From positions 1 through 64,000 of the forward strand of contig CAYYFL010000002.1 of NCBI GenBank assembly GCA_964471325.1: DNA of 64,000 nucleotides, written 5' to 3'. Positions within the stretch are counted from its first letter, which is position 1; the number at the start of each line of letters is the position of its first letter. Of the stretch, positions 16,894-25,155 are shown piece after piece. Position numbers and translations under genes: made by a program. The notes under the pieces are model-generated. The model was not told the DNA's origin. It saw only the letters and a list, made by a program, of their open reading frames with translations, and searched no databases. This DNA is from Velamenicoccus sp964471325. Lineage in GTDB: Bacteria; Omnitrophota; Gorgyraeia; Velamenicoccales; Velamenicoccaceae.

Positions 16894-18285
16894 TCAGCCG
16901 TTTTGCGCCTCGGCGCCGGCCAAATTCTCAAAACGCGTATACTCCTTGATAAAAGCAAGCTTCACAGTTCCGACAGGGCCGTTGCGTTGCTTGGCGATAA
17001 TGGCCTCGGCGATGCCGCGATTCTGCTCCGAAGGATTGTAATATTCCTCCCTGATCAAAAGCACCACCACATCGGCGTCCTGTTCGATGGCGCCAGACTC
17101 CCTCAGGTCCGACAGTTGGGGCCGGTGGTCCGTACGGCTTTCCACGGCGCGGGACAGCTGGCTGATGGCGATCACAGGGACATTCAACTCCCTGGCCAGC
17201 GCCTTGAGAGAACGGGATATCTCGGAAATTTCCTGTTGTCGGCTCTCCACCCCCGCCGTGCCGCGCATGAGCTGCAGATAATCCAGGGCGATCAGGCCGA
17301 TATTGTGATGGGCCTTCAGCCGCCTGGCTTTGGCCCTTAATTCCAAAACGGAGATGCCGGGCGTGTCGTCGATAAAAATAGGCGCTTCGGACAGCTTGCC
17401 TGCCGCCGTCGTCAGGCTCGGCCAGTCGGACGCCGAGAGATAACCCGTCCTGACCTTGTGGGCGTCCACACGGGCATGCGAACACAAGAGCCGCTGGACC
17501 AGCTGCTCTTTGGACATTTCCAGACTGAAAAAGGCCGTCGGGATCTTCTCGATGATACTGGCATATTCGAGAATATTGATGACAAAAGCGCTTTTCCCCA
17601 TGGAAGGACGGCCAGCGACGATAATCAAATCTGAGGGCTGAAGACCGGCAGTCTTAATATCGAAATCCGTGTAGCCCGTCGCAACTCCCGTCACATGAGC
17701 TTTGTTCTGATAGAGCCGATCAATTGTCTCAATAGAATCCTTAATGATGTCTTTGATGAGGATAAAACCCGCCTGACCTACGCGCCTGTCGGCGATCTCA
17801 AAAATCATCTTCTCGGCGCGGTCCAGGACATCGCCGACCGCATCTTCGGTGTCATAGGCCTCGGTCACGATCTGGGTCGCATGGTGGATCAAAAGACGCA
17901 GGACATTTTTCTCTTTGACGATGCGGGAATAATGGGAGACGTTCGCCGCAGTAGGGACGGTATTGGTCAGGGCCGTCAGATAACTGGCGCCGCCGACTTC
18001 CTCGAGAACGCCTTCATTCCTGAGTTTCTCGATCAACGTGATCAGATCGACGGCCTTGCGCTGATCATAAAGCTGGACAATAGAAGAAAATATCTTCTTG
18101 TGAGCGTCTTTGTAGAAGTCTTCCGCCGTGAGGTTCTCGACCGCCAGGCCGATGGCGTCTTCCTCGATCAACATACAGCCCAGCACCGCCATTTCCGCTT
18201 CGATATTCTGCGGGGGCAGCTTCTCGATAGGCGCCAGGGCCCCGGCAGCTCCTTCCTTGTCATGACGTTTCGGCGATTTTTTCAT
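16894..18285 (-). CDS. dnaB: Replicative DNA helicase DnaB
   Basis: A 463-residue hexameric helicase. The N-terminal helical domain (PPQNIEAEMAVLGCMLIEEDAI) that meets DnaG is followed by a RecA-like domain: Walker A GRPSMGKSAF, Walker B in IGLIALDYLQLM, and ISQLSRAVESRTDHRPQLSDLRESGAIEQDADVV shortened here by citing only its landmarks ISQLSR and LRESGAIEQD. Start placed at the ATG; an in-frame GTG at 18327 would add 14 residues and neither has a good ribosome binding site. It closes the rpsF-ssb-rpsR-rplI-dnaB block. Confidence 0.95.
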   Translation of the reverse strand: MKKSPKRHDKEGAAGALAPIEKLPPQNIEAEMAVLGCMLIEEDAIGLAVENLTAEDFYKDAHKKIFSSIVQLYDQRKAVDLITLIEKLRNEGVLEEVGGASYLTALTNTVPTAANVSHYSRIVKEKNVLRLLIHHATQIVTEAYDTEDAVGDVLDRAEKMIFEIADRRVGQAGFILIKDIIKDSIETIDRLYQNKAHVTGVATGYTDFDIKTAGLQPSDLIIVAGRPSMGKSAFVINILEYASIIEKIPTAFFSLEMSKEQLVQRLLCSHARVDAHKVRTGYLSASDWPSLTTAAGKLSEAPIFIDDTPGISVLELRAKARRLKAHHNIGLIALDYLQLMRGTAGVESRQQEISEISRSLKALARELNVPVIAISQLSRAVESRTDHRPQLSDLRESGAIEQDADVVVLLIREEYYNPSEQNRGIAEAIIAKQRNGPVGTVKLAFIKEYTRFENLAGAEAQNG

Positions 18286-18402
18286 AGAAGAAATATGGAA
18301 ACCCCCGAAGGGAACATCACCAACCACGGTTCATTGAATCTGCTGATTCAAACCACAAGAAATCTACGAATTCTATAAACTCAAAGGATTCGCTTTTCCG
18401 GC

Positions 18403-18849
18403 CTATTTCTTGACCACCCAGACCTTGATCTTTGACGTCACCTCAGGATGAAGCCTGACGTCGATATCATATATGCCCAGCGCCTTCAAGGGGGCCTCCA
18501 AGACGATACACTTTTTTTCCACGTCGATCCCCTCACCGGCCAGGGATTTCTGGATGTCCTGGACCGTCAAACTGCCGTAAAGTTTCTCCTCTTCATTGAC
18601 CTCGACGGTTATGGTCAGGGAAAATCCGTTAAGCTTCTGGGCCAGCTCTTCGGCCTTCTTTCGCTCCTGGACAAGCCTGGCCTGCCGTTTCTTCTGCTCC
18701 AGCTCCATCTGCTTCAAGGCATGGTCCGTCGCTATCACAGCCAGGTTCTGCGGCAGAAGAAAATTACGGGCAAAACCGTCCTTGACCTGTTTGACATCGC
18801 CAATCTTGCCAACCCCGGGAACATCGGATCTCAAAACAACTTTCAACAT
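18403..18849 (-). CDS. rplI: 50S ribosomal protein bL9
   Basis: A 148-residue bL9, full family length. The N-terminal RNA-binding domain (LRSDVPGVGKIGDVKQVKDGFARNFLLP, cited by its landmarks VPGVGKIGDV and GFARNFLLP), the long central helix (about 40-75) and the C-terminal domain (LYGSLTVQDIQKSL) are intact. GAGGT lies before the ATG. It is preceded by an AT-rich repeat island and followed by dnaB. Confidence 0.96.
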   Translation of the reverse strand: MLKVVLRSDVPGVGKIGDVKQVKDGFARNFLLPQNLAVIATDHALKQMELEQKKRQARLVQERKKAEELAQKLNGFSLTITVEVNEEEKLYGSLTVQDIQKSLAGEGIDVEKKCIVLEAPLKALGIYDIDVRLHPEVTSKIKVWVVKK

Positions 18850-18857
18850 AGTAACCT

Positions 18858-19028
18858 CTCAAGTAACCAATAATCGAATTCCAAGCAACAATAACCAAAC
18901 AATGATCCATAACCAAATTCACAAAACCAAGCACTTTTTTTGTTCATGTTTGGCCATTGACAACTGGATGTTGGGATTTGTCTGATGATTGTATCTTGAT
19001 TATTGGTGCTTTTATGATGTTCTTTAAA
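18858..19028. repeat. AT-rich island with ATAACCAA words in both orientations
   Basis: The gap between rpsR and rplI is much richer in A and T than its flanks. It holds several copies of TAACCAA (near 18866, 18891 and 18912) and ends with TTATTGG-like words. A similar island lies at 49072-49200. No coding potential. Confidence 0.5.
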
Positions 19029-19034
19029 TCAATT

Positions 19035-19358
19035 TTACTTTTTCAGATACGGCAAGAGTGCGATAAAGCGGGCCCTCTTGACGGCTTCGACAACACAGCG
19101 CTGATGTTTGGCGCACGTTCCTGTCACACGGCGCGACAGGATTTTGCCGCGTTCACTCACCAAGCGCTCCATGCGCTTCAAATCTTTATAATCCAGATTG
19201 TTGACCTTCTCTTCACAAAAACGGCACGTCTTGCGGCGGAAACGCCCCTCAAGATCGTCCCGCCTCTCGCGTCTGCGCGCACCCGGTTTGGCCGGACCTC
19301 TGCCGCCGCCGTCACGCGATCCTCCCCGTCTCCCCATCTCTCTTTTTTGATAAACCAT
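19035..19358 (-). CDS. rpsR: 30S ribosomal protein bS18
   Basis: A 107-residue bS18 with an unusually long basic N-terminal extension (about 35 residues rich in R and G) before the conserved core (CRFCEEKVNNLDYKD, SERGKILSRRVTGTCAKHQR). The CRFC and TC-C cysteines are present, suggesting a zinc-type bS18. GGAG precedes the ATG. An SD-proximal hairpin of the composite repeat family ends just upstream. Confidence 0.95.
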   Translation of the reverse strand: MVYQKREMGRRGGSRDGGGRGPAKPGARRRERRDDLEGRFRRKTCRFCEEKVNNLDYKDLKRMERLVSERGKILSRRVTGTCAKHQRCVVEAVKRARFIALLPYLKK

Positions 19359-19366
19359 AGATCTCC

Positions 19367-19662
19367 TAACCTCCTTAATTTTGCCTATAACAGGGTTTCT
19401 ATTCCTTACAAAATTAGGCCCTCCGCTATGTGGAATGCGGAGGCCTACCCTTTTCTGGGTTAACTCCGCACTTACGCAGAAAATTTGTGCCGGACCGCCC
19501 TGGCGGAAATTTTCAAGTGCCCAAGTGCGGAGTCAACGCCTATTCCTTACACATGGCCTTATCGGATGGGCCAGTGCGCCGCTTTTGCGGCGGCTTGCGC
19601 CGTAAATTTTTGCCGGATGGCCGTCCTGGCCGGCTGCGCCAGGCCGACGGCCTAGCCCTGGC
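19367..19662. repeat. 296-bp composite palindromic element, copy 1 (upstream of rpsR)
   Basis: Perfectly identical to 20561-20856. Read towards rpsR, it holds an AT/GC hairpin with GTAAATTT arms, a stem with ACTCCGCACTT and AAGTGCGGAGT arms, a TAGGC-CTCCGC hairpin, and last a hairpin AATTTTG (19377-19383) / CAAAATT (19409-19415) directly before the AAGGAGG ribosome binding site of rpsR. It fills the gap from ssb to rpsR; the open frames across it are repeat artefacts. Confidence 0.85.
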
Positions 19663-19705
19663 AGTAAATTTTCGAGCGCCTAGGCGAGGAGTCAATGCTA
19701 TTACC

Positions 19706-20164
19706 TTAGCTCACATCCTCCGCCGCATCCTGACCCCAGGAAACATCGTCGGTATCCGCACCGAGTGTCGGCGCAGCCTGTTTTTCGTCAACCGCAGGAA
19801 TATGCTCTTCAGCAGGGGCCTCACCTTTCTGGCCCGCCTGCCCCAAAAACTGGATCCGCTCTGCCCTGACCTCGACGACGCTCCTTTTTTTGCCGTCGTT
19901 GCCGTCCCAGCTGCGGGTCTGCAGGCGGCCTTCCACGAACAACGGACTGCCTTTACGCAAATACTGGTTACAGACCTCTGCCTGCTTATCCCATGCCACG
20001 ACCGTAATGAAACATACCTCCTGTTTCATCTCCCCCGTCTTGTCCTTGAAACGGCGGTTTGTCGCCATCCTGAGATTGACGACCGCCGTTCCGCCGGGCG
20101 TATAGCGCAATTCCGGATCTTTCGTGAGATTGCCGATCAAAAAAACCTTATTTAAATTAGCCAT
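19706..20164 (-). CDS. ssb: Single-stranded DNA-binding protein
   Basis: A 152-residue SSB: an OB-fold (residues 1-110, with LIGNLTKDPELRYTPGG and WDKQAEVCNQYLRKG) and a flexible acidic tail. The tail ends in DAAEDVS rather than the usual DDDIPF-type tip, so partner binding through the C-terminus may be altered or lost. Genes rpsF and rpsR flank it as in most bacteria. Both flanks of the rpsF-ssb pair carry the same 296-bp repeat. Confidence 0.94.
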   Translation of the reverse strand: MANLNKVFLIGNLTKDPELRYTPGGTAVVNLRMATNRRFKDKTGEMKQEVCFITVVAWDKQAEVCNQYLRKGSPLFVEGRLQTRSWDGNDGKKRSVVEVRAERIQFLGQAGQKGEAPAEEHIPAVDEKQAAPTLGADTDDVSWGQDAAEDVS

Positions 20165-20232
20165 GACAACTCCTTGCTTTGTCTTCGACCTTTCCCGTCT
20201 GCCTCATCTTTTCAGCAGCCGAAGAATCAGGA

Positions 20233-20553
20233 TCAAGCGGCTTTCTTCTCGTCGAGCCTCAGGATTATATATCTGAGGATGTTTTCATTAAGGCCGTAAA
20301 CGCCCTTTAAGGCATTGACCACCAGAGGATCCGCATCAAAATTGACCAGATAATAAAGGCCTTCTTTGTAACGGATCCCGCCGCCGATGGGAAACAGATC
20401 GTAGGCCAGCTTACGCCTTTCCGCCCACACCTGATCCTGGGTCACGATCCCCTGATGCTTGACGACCTGGTCCTTGATCCCTTTAAGAACAGTATTCTTA
20501 TCCTCTTCTTTAAGATCCGGTTTGATGATGAACATCGCTTCGTACTTTTTCAT
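20233..20553 (-). CDS. rpsF: 30S ribosomal protein bS6
   Basis: A 106-residue bS6: KKYEAMFIIKPDLKEED at the N-terminus, WAERRKLAYDLFPIGGG in the middle and the strand NILRYIILRLDEKKAA at the end. It binds bS18, encoded two genes downstream, in the small subunit platform. AAGGAGG precedes the start, immediately after the repeat-family hairpin at 20571-20609. Confidence 0.96.
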   Translation of the reverse strand: MKKYEAMFIIKPDLKEEDKNTVLKGIKDQVVKHQGIVTQDQVWAERRKLAYDLFPIGGGIRYKEGLYYLVNFDADPLVVNALKGVYGLNENILRYIILRLDEKKAA

Positions 20554-20560
20554 GCTGAAA

Positions 20561-20856
20561 TAACCTCCTTAATTTTGCCTATAACAGGGTTTCTATTCCT
20601 TACAAAATTAGGCCCTCCGCTATGTGGAATGCGGAGGCCTACCCTTTTCTGGGTTAACTCCGCACTTACGCAGAAAATTTGTGCCGGACCGCCCTGGCGG
20701 AAATTTTCAAGTGCCCAAGTGCGGAGTCAACGCCTATTCCTTACACATGGCCTTATCGGATGGGCCAGTGCGCCGCTTTTGCGGCGGCTTGCGCCGTAAA
20801 TTTTTGCCGGATGGCCGTCCTGGCCGGCTGCGCCAGGCCGACGGCCTAGCCCTGGC
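20561..20856. repeat. 296-bp composite palindromic element, copy 2 (upstream of rpsF)
   Basis: Exact duplicate of 19367-19662, at a distance of 1194 bases. Its last hairpin is AATTTTG (20571-20577) / CAAAATT (20603-20609), abutting the rpsF ribosome binding site. Sequence outside both copies diverges at once, so the duplication is recent or kept identical by conversion. Confidence 0.88.
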
Positions 20857-20884
20857 GGAAATTTACAAGCGTTTAGGCAAGGGG

Positions 20885-21478
20885 TCAGTTTTTCTTTGCA
20901 TTAAATAAATTCATGCTTTTGTCAATGCCGGCCTCAAGCCACGTCTCCATGGCGTGGACAGCCGCCTCTATCATCTCCTCGACAGCCGGCTCTTCCCGGA
21001 CGGCAAACTTCGCAAGCACGTAATCCGCAAGATCGCCCTCCTGCGCGCCGCGGCCGATACCCAATCTCATCCGGTTAAATTCATCCGTCTTGATATGTTC
21101 GATGACGGACTTCAGGCCGTTGTGGCCTCCGGCACTCCCACGGGCCCTGAAACGCATCTCTCCCAACGGCAGACCCACATCATCGCAAACCACAAGAAGG
21201 CCCTGAGAATGTAATCTTTTCTTCCGAAGACACGCGGCGACGGCCCTGCCTGAAAGATTCATATATGTCTGCGGCACAATCAGATAAATCTTGGATTTAA
21301 AGAGCTCGCCGGATGCCACTAAACTCTTCAAGAATATGCTCTTCTTGAGCTTCCAACCGTGCTTGCGCGCCAATGCCTCTACGGCCCTGGCCCCCGCATT
21401 ATGCCGTGTCAAGCGGTATTGGGGGCCCGGATTCCCTAGGCCGACAATCATTTTTGCGCCGGATCCTTGAGCCCTCAT
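20885..21478 (-). CDS. pth: Peptidyl-tRNA hydrolase
   Basis: A 197-residue Pth that frees tRNA from drop-off peptidyl-tRNAs. IVGLGNPGPQYRLTRHNAG carries the catalytic His; the conserved Asn in PQTYMNLSG, Asp in VCDDVGLPLG, and GSAGGHNGLKS are all seen. Start at 21478 or at the internal ATG 21451, which has AAGGA further upstream; the conserved core begins at the latter. It follows rplY (ctc) by seven bases, as in Bacillus. Confidence 0.95.
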   Translation of the reverse strand: MRAQGSGAKMIVGLGNPGPQYRLTRHNAGARAVEALARKHGWKLKKSIFLKSLVASGELFKSKIYLIVPQTYMNLSGRAVAACLRKKRLHSQGLLVVCDDVGLPLGEMRFRARGSAGGHNGLKSVIEHIKTDEFNRMRLGIGRGAQEGDLADYVLAKFAVREEPAVEEMIEAAVHAMETWLEAGIDKSMNLFNAKKN

Positions 21479-21485
21479 CGCCGCG

Positions 21486-22178
21486 CTATTCACTCTTGGT
21501 TTCTTCGGTTTCTTCAGCCGGCTTCTTCTCTTTCTTGATGACTTCCGGCTCGGCGCTCGCCGCTGCCCCTTCGGCCGCAGCAGCCTCCACAGGCGCCACC
21601 TCTTCCTTAAGAGGCGCCAGCAAAGAAAAGACAATAGATTCTAGGTCGTGTTTGATCACAACGCCCGGCGGTACAGAGATATCTTTCAAATAGATCGTAT
21701 CGCCGATCTTCATGCTGGAGACGTCGACCGTCAACTTCTCGGGGATTTGAGTCGGCAGACATTCAACCTCTACTTCCCAGATGACATGTTCCAGCGTCCC
21801 GCCTTCCTGTTTGACGCCTACAGGTTCGCCGACGGCAGCCACAGGGACCTTGACGACGATCTTCTTCGTCAGGGAAATCTCGTTAAAATCCACATGAAGG
21901 ATATCGCCCGAAACAGGATGATTCTGGATCTCTTTGATCAGAACCGCCTTTTCTTCTTCTTTCTTGCCGACGGAGATCTTCAGGGTGATCACCATATTTT
22001 CACCGCCGTGATGCGCATGCATGAACTTGATCAAGCGGCTGTGCTCGATCTTAAGAGGCAAAGTCTTCTTGCCTTCCCCGTAAACAACGCACGGCACAAA
22101 TCCTCCACGGCGCAGGATATGGCTTTTGCCGAGCTCGGCGTCTTCCCGCACCTTCGCTTCCAGATAAATCGCTTCCAT
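21486..22178 (-). CDS. rplY: 50S ribosomal protein bL25/general stress protein Ctc
   Basis: A 230-residue long-form bL25: 5S-rRNA-binding N-terminal domain (about 1-95, GGFVPCVVYGEGK), the TL5/CTC C-terminal beta domain (HVIWEVEVECLPTQIPEKL) and a low-complexity A/E-rich tail of about 45 residues. The protein binds 5S rRNA. Lies between prs and pth exactly as ctc does in Bacillus. The upstream gap holds a composite palindromic element ending at the AAGGAG ribosome binding site. Confidence 0.95.
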   Translation of the reverse strand: MEAIYLEAKVREDAELGKSHILRRGGFVPCVVYGEGKKTLPLKIEHSRLIKFMHAHHGGENMVITLKISVGKKEEEKAVLIKEIQNHPVSGDILHVDFNEISLTKKIVVKVPVAAVGEPVGVKQEGGTLEHVIWEVEVECLPTQIPEKLTVDVSSMKIGDTIYLKDISVPPGVVIKHDLESIVFSLLAPLKEEVAPVEAAAAEGAAASAEPEVIKKEKKPAEETEETKSE

Positions 22179-22193
22179 TGTCGTGTTCTCCTT

Positions 22194-22317
22194 GATTTTG
22201 CCTATAATGGGTGACTTTTCCTTACAAAATCAACCCCGAGCTTACGCAGGAAATTTTCCGGAGGCCGGTTTAGCCGGCCGGAGAAAAAATTTACAAGTGC
22301 TTAAGCGAGGGGTTAAC
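22194..22317. repeat. Composite palindromic element upstream of rplY
   Basis: Read towards rplY: outer stem arms (GTTAACCCC / GGGGTTG), an inner stem with GCTTAAGCA against TGCGTAAGC, an AT arm closed by a CCGG-rich tip, then the SD-proximal hairpin GATTTTG (22194-22200) / CAAAATC (22225-22231). Relative to the rpsF hairpin the closing pair changed from A-T to G-C on both sides, a compensatory change. Confidence 0.75.
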
Positions 22318-22328
22318 ATATCTCCCTC

Positions 22329-23282
22329 TTATATCTCAAATCTCTCATCAAACAAACAGCTGATCGATTCTTCGTGGTGGATCCGCTTGATGGCCTCCGC
22401 CAAGAGGGGCGCGACGGACAAGACCTTGATCTTGGAACTCGCCTTGCGGTCATCCTTCGGGATCGTGTTGGTGATGATCAATTGCTCGAGGATCGAACTT
22501 TCGATCTTCTTGACGGCATCTCCGGAAAGAACACCGTGGACAACAGCCGCATAGATCTTTTTGACTCCCGACCGCCTCAAAGCGTTCGCGGCCTCGATCA
22601 GGGATCCGCCTGTCGCAATCAAATCGTCCACGAGGATGGCATTCTTGCCTTCGACTTCGCCGAGGATATTCATGGCTTCTGCCTTTTCAGGGGAGATGCG
22701 GCGCTTATCCACGATCGCCAGGCCTACTCCGAGCCTCTTGGCGTACGCCCGCGCGGTCTTGATACCGCCGACATCGGGAGAAACCACGACATAATTCTCC
22801 AGCTTGAGTTTTGAGGTGATGTATTCGACGAAGACATTAACGGCAAAAAGATGATCTAAAGGAATATCGAAAAACCCCTGGATCTGCCCGGCATGAAGGT
22901 CCATCGTCAAAATGCGGCTGGCCCCGGCCACGGTCAGGAGGTTCGCCACAAGTTTAGCTGAGATCGGCACGCGCGGCTGGTCCTTGCGGTCCTGGCGGGC
23001 ATATCCGTAATACGGCACGACAGCCGTGATGCGCCCGGCGGAGGCGCGCTTCAAGGCGTCGATGATGATTAAAAGCTCCATCAGGTTTTCATTGGGCGGC
23101 GGACAGGTCGGCTGGATCACAAAAACATCTTTACCCCGGACATTGTCGTCAATCTTGACCCTGATCTCCCCTTCACTGAAACGCTCCACCATCATGCCGC
23201 CAAGCTTCTTGCCCAGCTCCTTGGCGATCTCCTCTGCCAACCCCTTGTTGGCGTTCCCTGAAAAAATCTCAAGCTTGTTCAT
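22329..23282 (-). CDS. prs: Ribose-phosphate pyrophosphokinase
   Basis: A 317-residue class I PRPP synthase making PRPP from ribose 5-phosphate and ATP. Seen: LEIFSGNANKGLAEEIAKELG, the flexible loop GYARQDRKDQPR, the metal-site region MDLHAGQIQGFFDIP, and the PRPP-binding loop VDDLIATGGSL. Start at 23282 with AGGAG seven bases upstream. A 5' hairpin (23331-23372) lies in its leader. Product feeds hisG, purines and NAD synthesis, all with genes in this window or implied. Confidence 0.96.
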   Translation of the reverse strand: MNKLEIFSGNANKGLAEEIAKELGKKLGGMMVERFSEGEIRVKIDDNVRGKDVFVIQPTCPPPNENLMELLIIIDALKRASAGRITAVVPYYGYARQDRKDQPRVPISAKLVANLLTVAGASRILTMDLHAGQIQGFFDIPLDHLFAVNVFVEYITSKLKLENYVVVSPDVGGIKTARAYAKRLGVGLAIVDKRRISPEKAEAMNILGEVEGKNAILVDDLIATGGSLIEAANALRRSGVKKIYAAVVHGVLSGDAVKKIESSILEQLIITNTIPKDDRKASSKIKVLSVAPLLAEAIKRIHHEESISCLFDERFEI

Positions 23283-23330
23283 ATCATGGCTCCTGATGTA
23301 TCCGCCACTAAAACGTTGACGGATTAATTC

Positions 23331-23372
23331 GGCCACATGACTTACGTCACTATCGTTCCGTAAGTCATGGCC
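23331..23372 (-). repeat. Leader hairpin upstream of prs
   Basis: CATGACTTACG (23336-23346) and CGTAAGTCATG (23359-23369) form a perfect 11-bp stem around a 12-base loop, with flanking GGCC/GGCC able to extend it. It begins about 50 bases before the prs start and may control or protect the message. Confidence 0.5.
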
Positions 23373-23513
23373 TCAATGAATCTCTCTGTGCTCGCCCTGC
23401 TCGAGGCAGGATAGGCACGGGGTTTCTTCTCTGCAGACCTGCGCATCGTAAGATATCGGAAAAATTTCTTGCCCGGGGCTGCCGGGCACCGATTTTTTCC
23501 TCTACTCGCGGGG

Positions 23514-23651
23514 TAGCCCAGAAAGGACAGACCTCCGTCTTCCTCTAAAACGGAGGGTCTAGTCCAGGAAGGACAGGTCTCCGCATACCACATAGAGGAG
23601 GACCTAGCCCAGAAAGGACAGACCTTCCTCATTCTACATAAAGGAAGGGTC
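23514..23651. repeat. Three tandem hairpin units of 45-47 bp
   Basis: Units at 23514-23559, 23560-23604 and 23605-23651, each starting TAG(C/T)CCAG(A/G)AAGGACAG and then folding as CCTCCG/CGGAGG-like hairpins with different tips. The same hairpin module occurs once inside the elements at 19415, 20609 and 39434, but there in the opposite orientation relative to the genes. The surrounding 23283-23683 stretch holds no gene. Confidence 0.7.
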
Positions 23652-23652
23652 G

Positions 23653-23679
23653 GATTTCGCCGCAGAATGCGGCGAAATC
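23653..23679 (-). terminator. Hairpin just after glmU
   Basis: Perfect 11-bp stem GATTTCGCCGC / GCGGCGAAATC with a five-base loop, four bases after the glmU stop. No T-tract follows on the minus strand, so a role as mRNA 3' protection or as part of the repeat family is as likely as termination. Confidence 0.5.
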
Positions 23680-23683
23680 AAAA

Positions 23684-24943
23684 TTATTTGTGTTTGGGTT
23701 TCAGCGCCCGGGCCGGCACGCCCGCCACAACCGCCCGGTCCGCGACATCATGACGCCGCGTCACGACACTCCCGGCGCCGACCACGGCCTTCTTGCCGAT
23801 GACAACCGGCGCGATCAAAACCGCGTCGCTGCCGATAAAAGCCTGGTCTTTGATAATAGTCTTATTCTTCTTCTGTCCGTCAAAATTGGCGACGACGGTG
23901 CCGGCCCCGATATTGACTCTCTGGCCGACCTCCGTATCGCCAAGGTACCCCATGTGGTGCATGACGCTCTCTTCCCCCAGCGTCGCATTCTTGACTTCGG
24001 CAAAATTCCCAACGGCCACCCGGTCGCAAAGGACAACCCCCGGCCGCAAATGGCAGAAAGGCCCGACGGAACAATCGCGGCCGATCACAACGTCTTTTTC
24101 AATATAAGTAAAGGGGCGGATACGTGTCCCGGACCCGATGGTCGCGGCCGGATCGATAAAAGTCGACTTCGGATCTTCGATGAAGACACCCTGTTCCTCG
24201 AAAAATTCCAGAATCCGCATCCGGATGACCTCTGCGGCTTCCCGGAGGTCCCGGCGCGAATTGACGCCCAACACTTCCTGAGGGTCTTCCGCGAGAACCG
24301 TCTCGACCTTTTTGTTGGAACCAAAAAGCCAACTCAAGACATCCGTGAGGTAATACTCACCGCTTCTGTTGTCGGGCCTGATATGCTTCAACCCTTCCAG
24401 GAGATCGTCTTTTTTAAAACAATAAAGACCCGTGTTGATCTCCCGCACAGCCTTTTGGGAGACTGTCGCATCTCTTTCCTCGACAATCGCCAGAAAACGA
24501 CCCGCATCGTTGCGCAAGACCCTCCCGTAACCCCGCGGATCGCTCAAAAATGTCGTCAATACGGTGCAGGATGCGTTGCTCGCCACATGAGCTTCATAGA
24601 GATGGCGCACCGTCTGCGGACGGATCAGCGGCGTATCGCCGTAAAGCACCATGACGTCGCCTGAGTCTTTCGGGATCTCCTTGGCCGCCGCAGCAACGGC
24701 ATCGGCCGTCCCGAGAGGATTTTTTTGGAACGTGACAGCCACAGACTTATCGAGGACCTCGCGGACTTCCGGCCTCTTGGGACTTAAGACCACGATGGTC
24801 TTTTTGGGCTTCATCGACGCGGCGGCGGCCATAACGTAACTCAGCATGGGCCGCCAGGCCACTTCATGCAAGACCTTCGGGGTGGCGGACTTCATCCGCT
24901 TCCCCTCTCCCGCAGCCAAAACAATAACGCACAACTTTAACAT
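23684..24943 (-). CDS. glmU: Bifunctional GlmU (GlcNAc-1-P uridyltransferase / GlcN-1-P acetyltransferase)
   Basis: A 419-residue enzyme that makes UDP-GlcNAc for peptidoglycan and lipid A. N-terminal Rossmann-like domain with LAAGEGKRMKSATPKVLH; C-terminal left-handed beta-helix with LRPGVVLCDRVAVGNFAEVK, the catalytic His of MHHMGYLGD and NIGAGTVVANFDG. It is about 35 residues shorter than E. coli GlmU, missing part of the C-terminal tail. No strong ribosome binding site is seen. Follows spoVG and tRNA-Gln, as glmU follows spoVG in Firmicutes. Confidence 0.93.
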   Translation of the reverse strand: MLKLCVIVLAAGEGKRMKSATPKVLHEVAWRPMLSYVMAAAASMKPKKTIVVLSPKRPEVREVLDKSVAVTFQKNPLGTADAVAAAAKEIPKDSGDVMVLYGDTPLIRPQTVRHLYEAHVASNASCTVLTTFLSDPRGYGRVLRNDAGRFLAIVEERDATVSQKAVREINTGLYCFKKDDLLEGLKHIRPDNRSGEYYLTDVLSWLFGSNKKVETVLAEDPQEVLGVNSRRDLREAAEVIRMRILEFFEEQGVFIEDPKSTFIDPAATIGSGTRIRPFTYIEKDVVIGRDCSVGPFCHLRPGVVLCDRVAVGNFAEVKNATLGEESVMHHMGYLGDTEVGQRVNIGAGTVVANFDGQKKNKTIIKDQAFIGSDAVLIAPVVIGKKAVVGAGSVVTRRHDVADRAVVAGVPARALKPKHK

Positions 24944-25006
24944 AAGCTTTAGGAATTCCCCAAAGTTACCCGTCTACGTATAACGCGCAGATAGAAACCG
25001 GAAGGC

Positions 25007-25052
25007 TTGCTGACCTTTCGGCTGTATCTGTTGCCTATGGAAAGGTCAGCAA
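25007..25052. repeat. 13-bp inverted repeat upstream of glmU
   Basis: TTGCTGACCTTTC (25007-25019) pairs exactly with GAAAGGTCAGCAA (25040-25052) across 20 bases. It lies in the tRNA-Gln to glmU gap, about 65 bases before glmU; could be a leader hairpin. Confidence 0.5.
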
Positions 25053-25097
25053 TTACATGATCGCAGGAACACGTCATGGCCTTGTGGTTAACAAGCT

Positions 25098-25155
25098 CTT
25101 CGACGTATCCACCGAAGGTAGACTTGCTCAGAGCACAGTACTGAGCCTGTCGAAG
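25098..25155. repeat. Imperfect palindrome (CTTCGAC ... GTCGAAG)
   Basis: Outer arms CTTCGAC (25098-25104) and GTCGAAG (25149-25155) enclose a second stem GCTCAG (25126-25131) / CTGAGC (25141-25146). This kind of CTTCGACAGGCTCAG word is a common dispersed bacterial palindromic repeat. No gene seen in 24944-25243. Confidence 0.5.

Noticed and set aside
19430..20155. Plus-strand frames starting in the 296-bp repeats (also 20624-20908)
   Set aside because: They run through palindromic repeat sequence and antisense of ssb; identical starts merely reflect the duplication.
23342..23632. A 96-codon minus-strand frame upstream of prs
   Set aside because: It is a translation of the tandem hairpin units; the peptide repeats only because the DNA does.
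23514..23651. Possible CRISPR array
   Set aside because: The units are adjacent without spacers, vary within the hairpin, number only three, and no cas gene is near.
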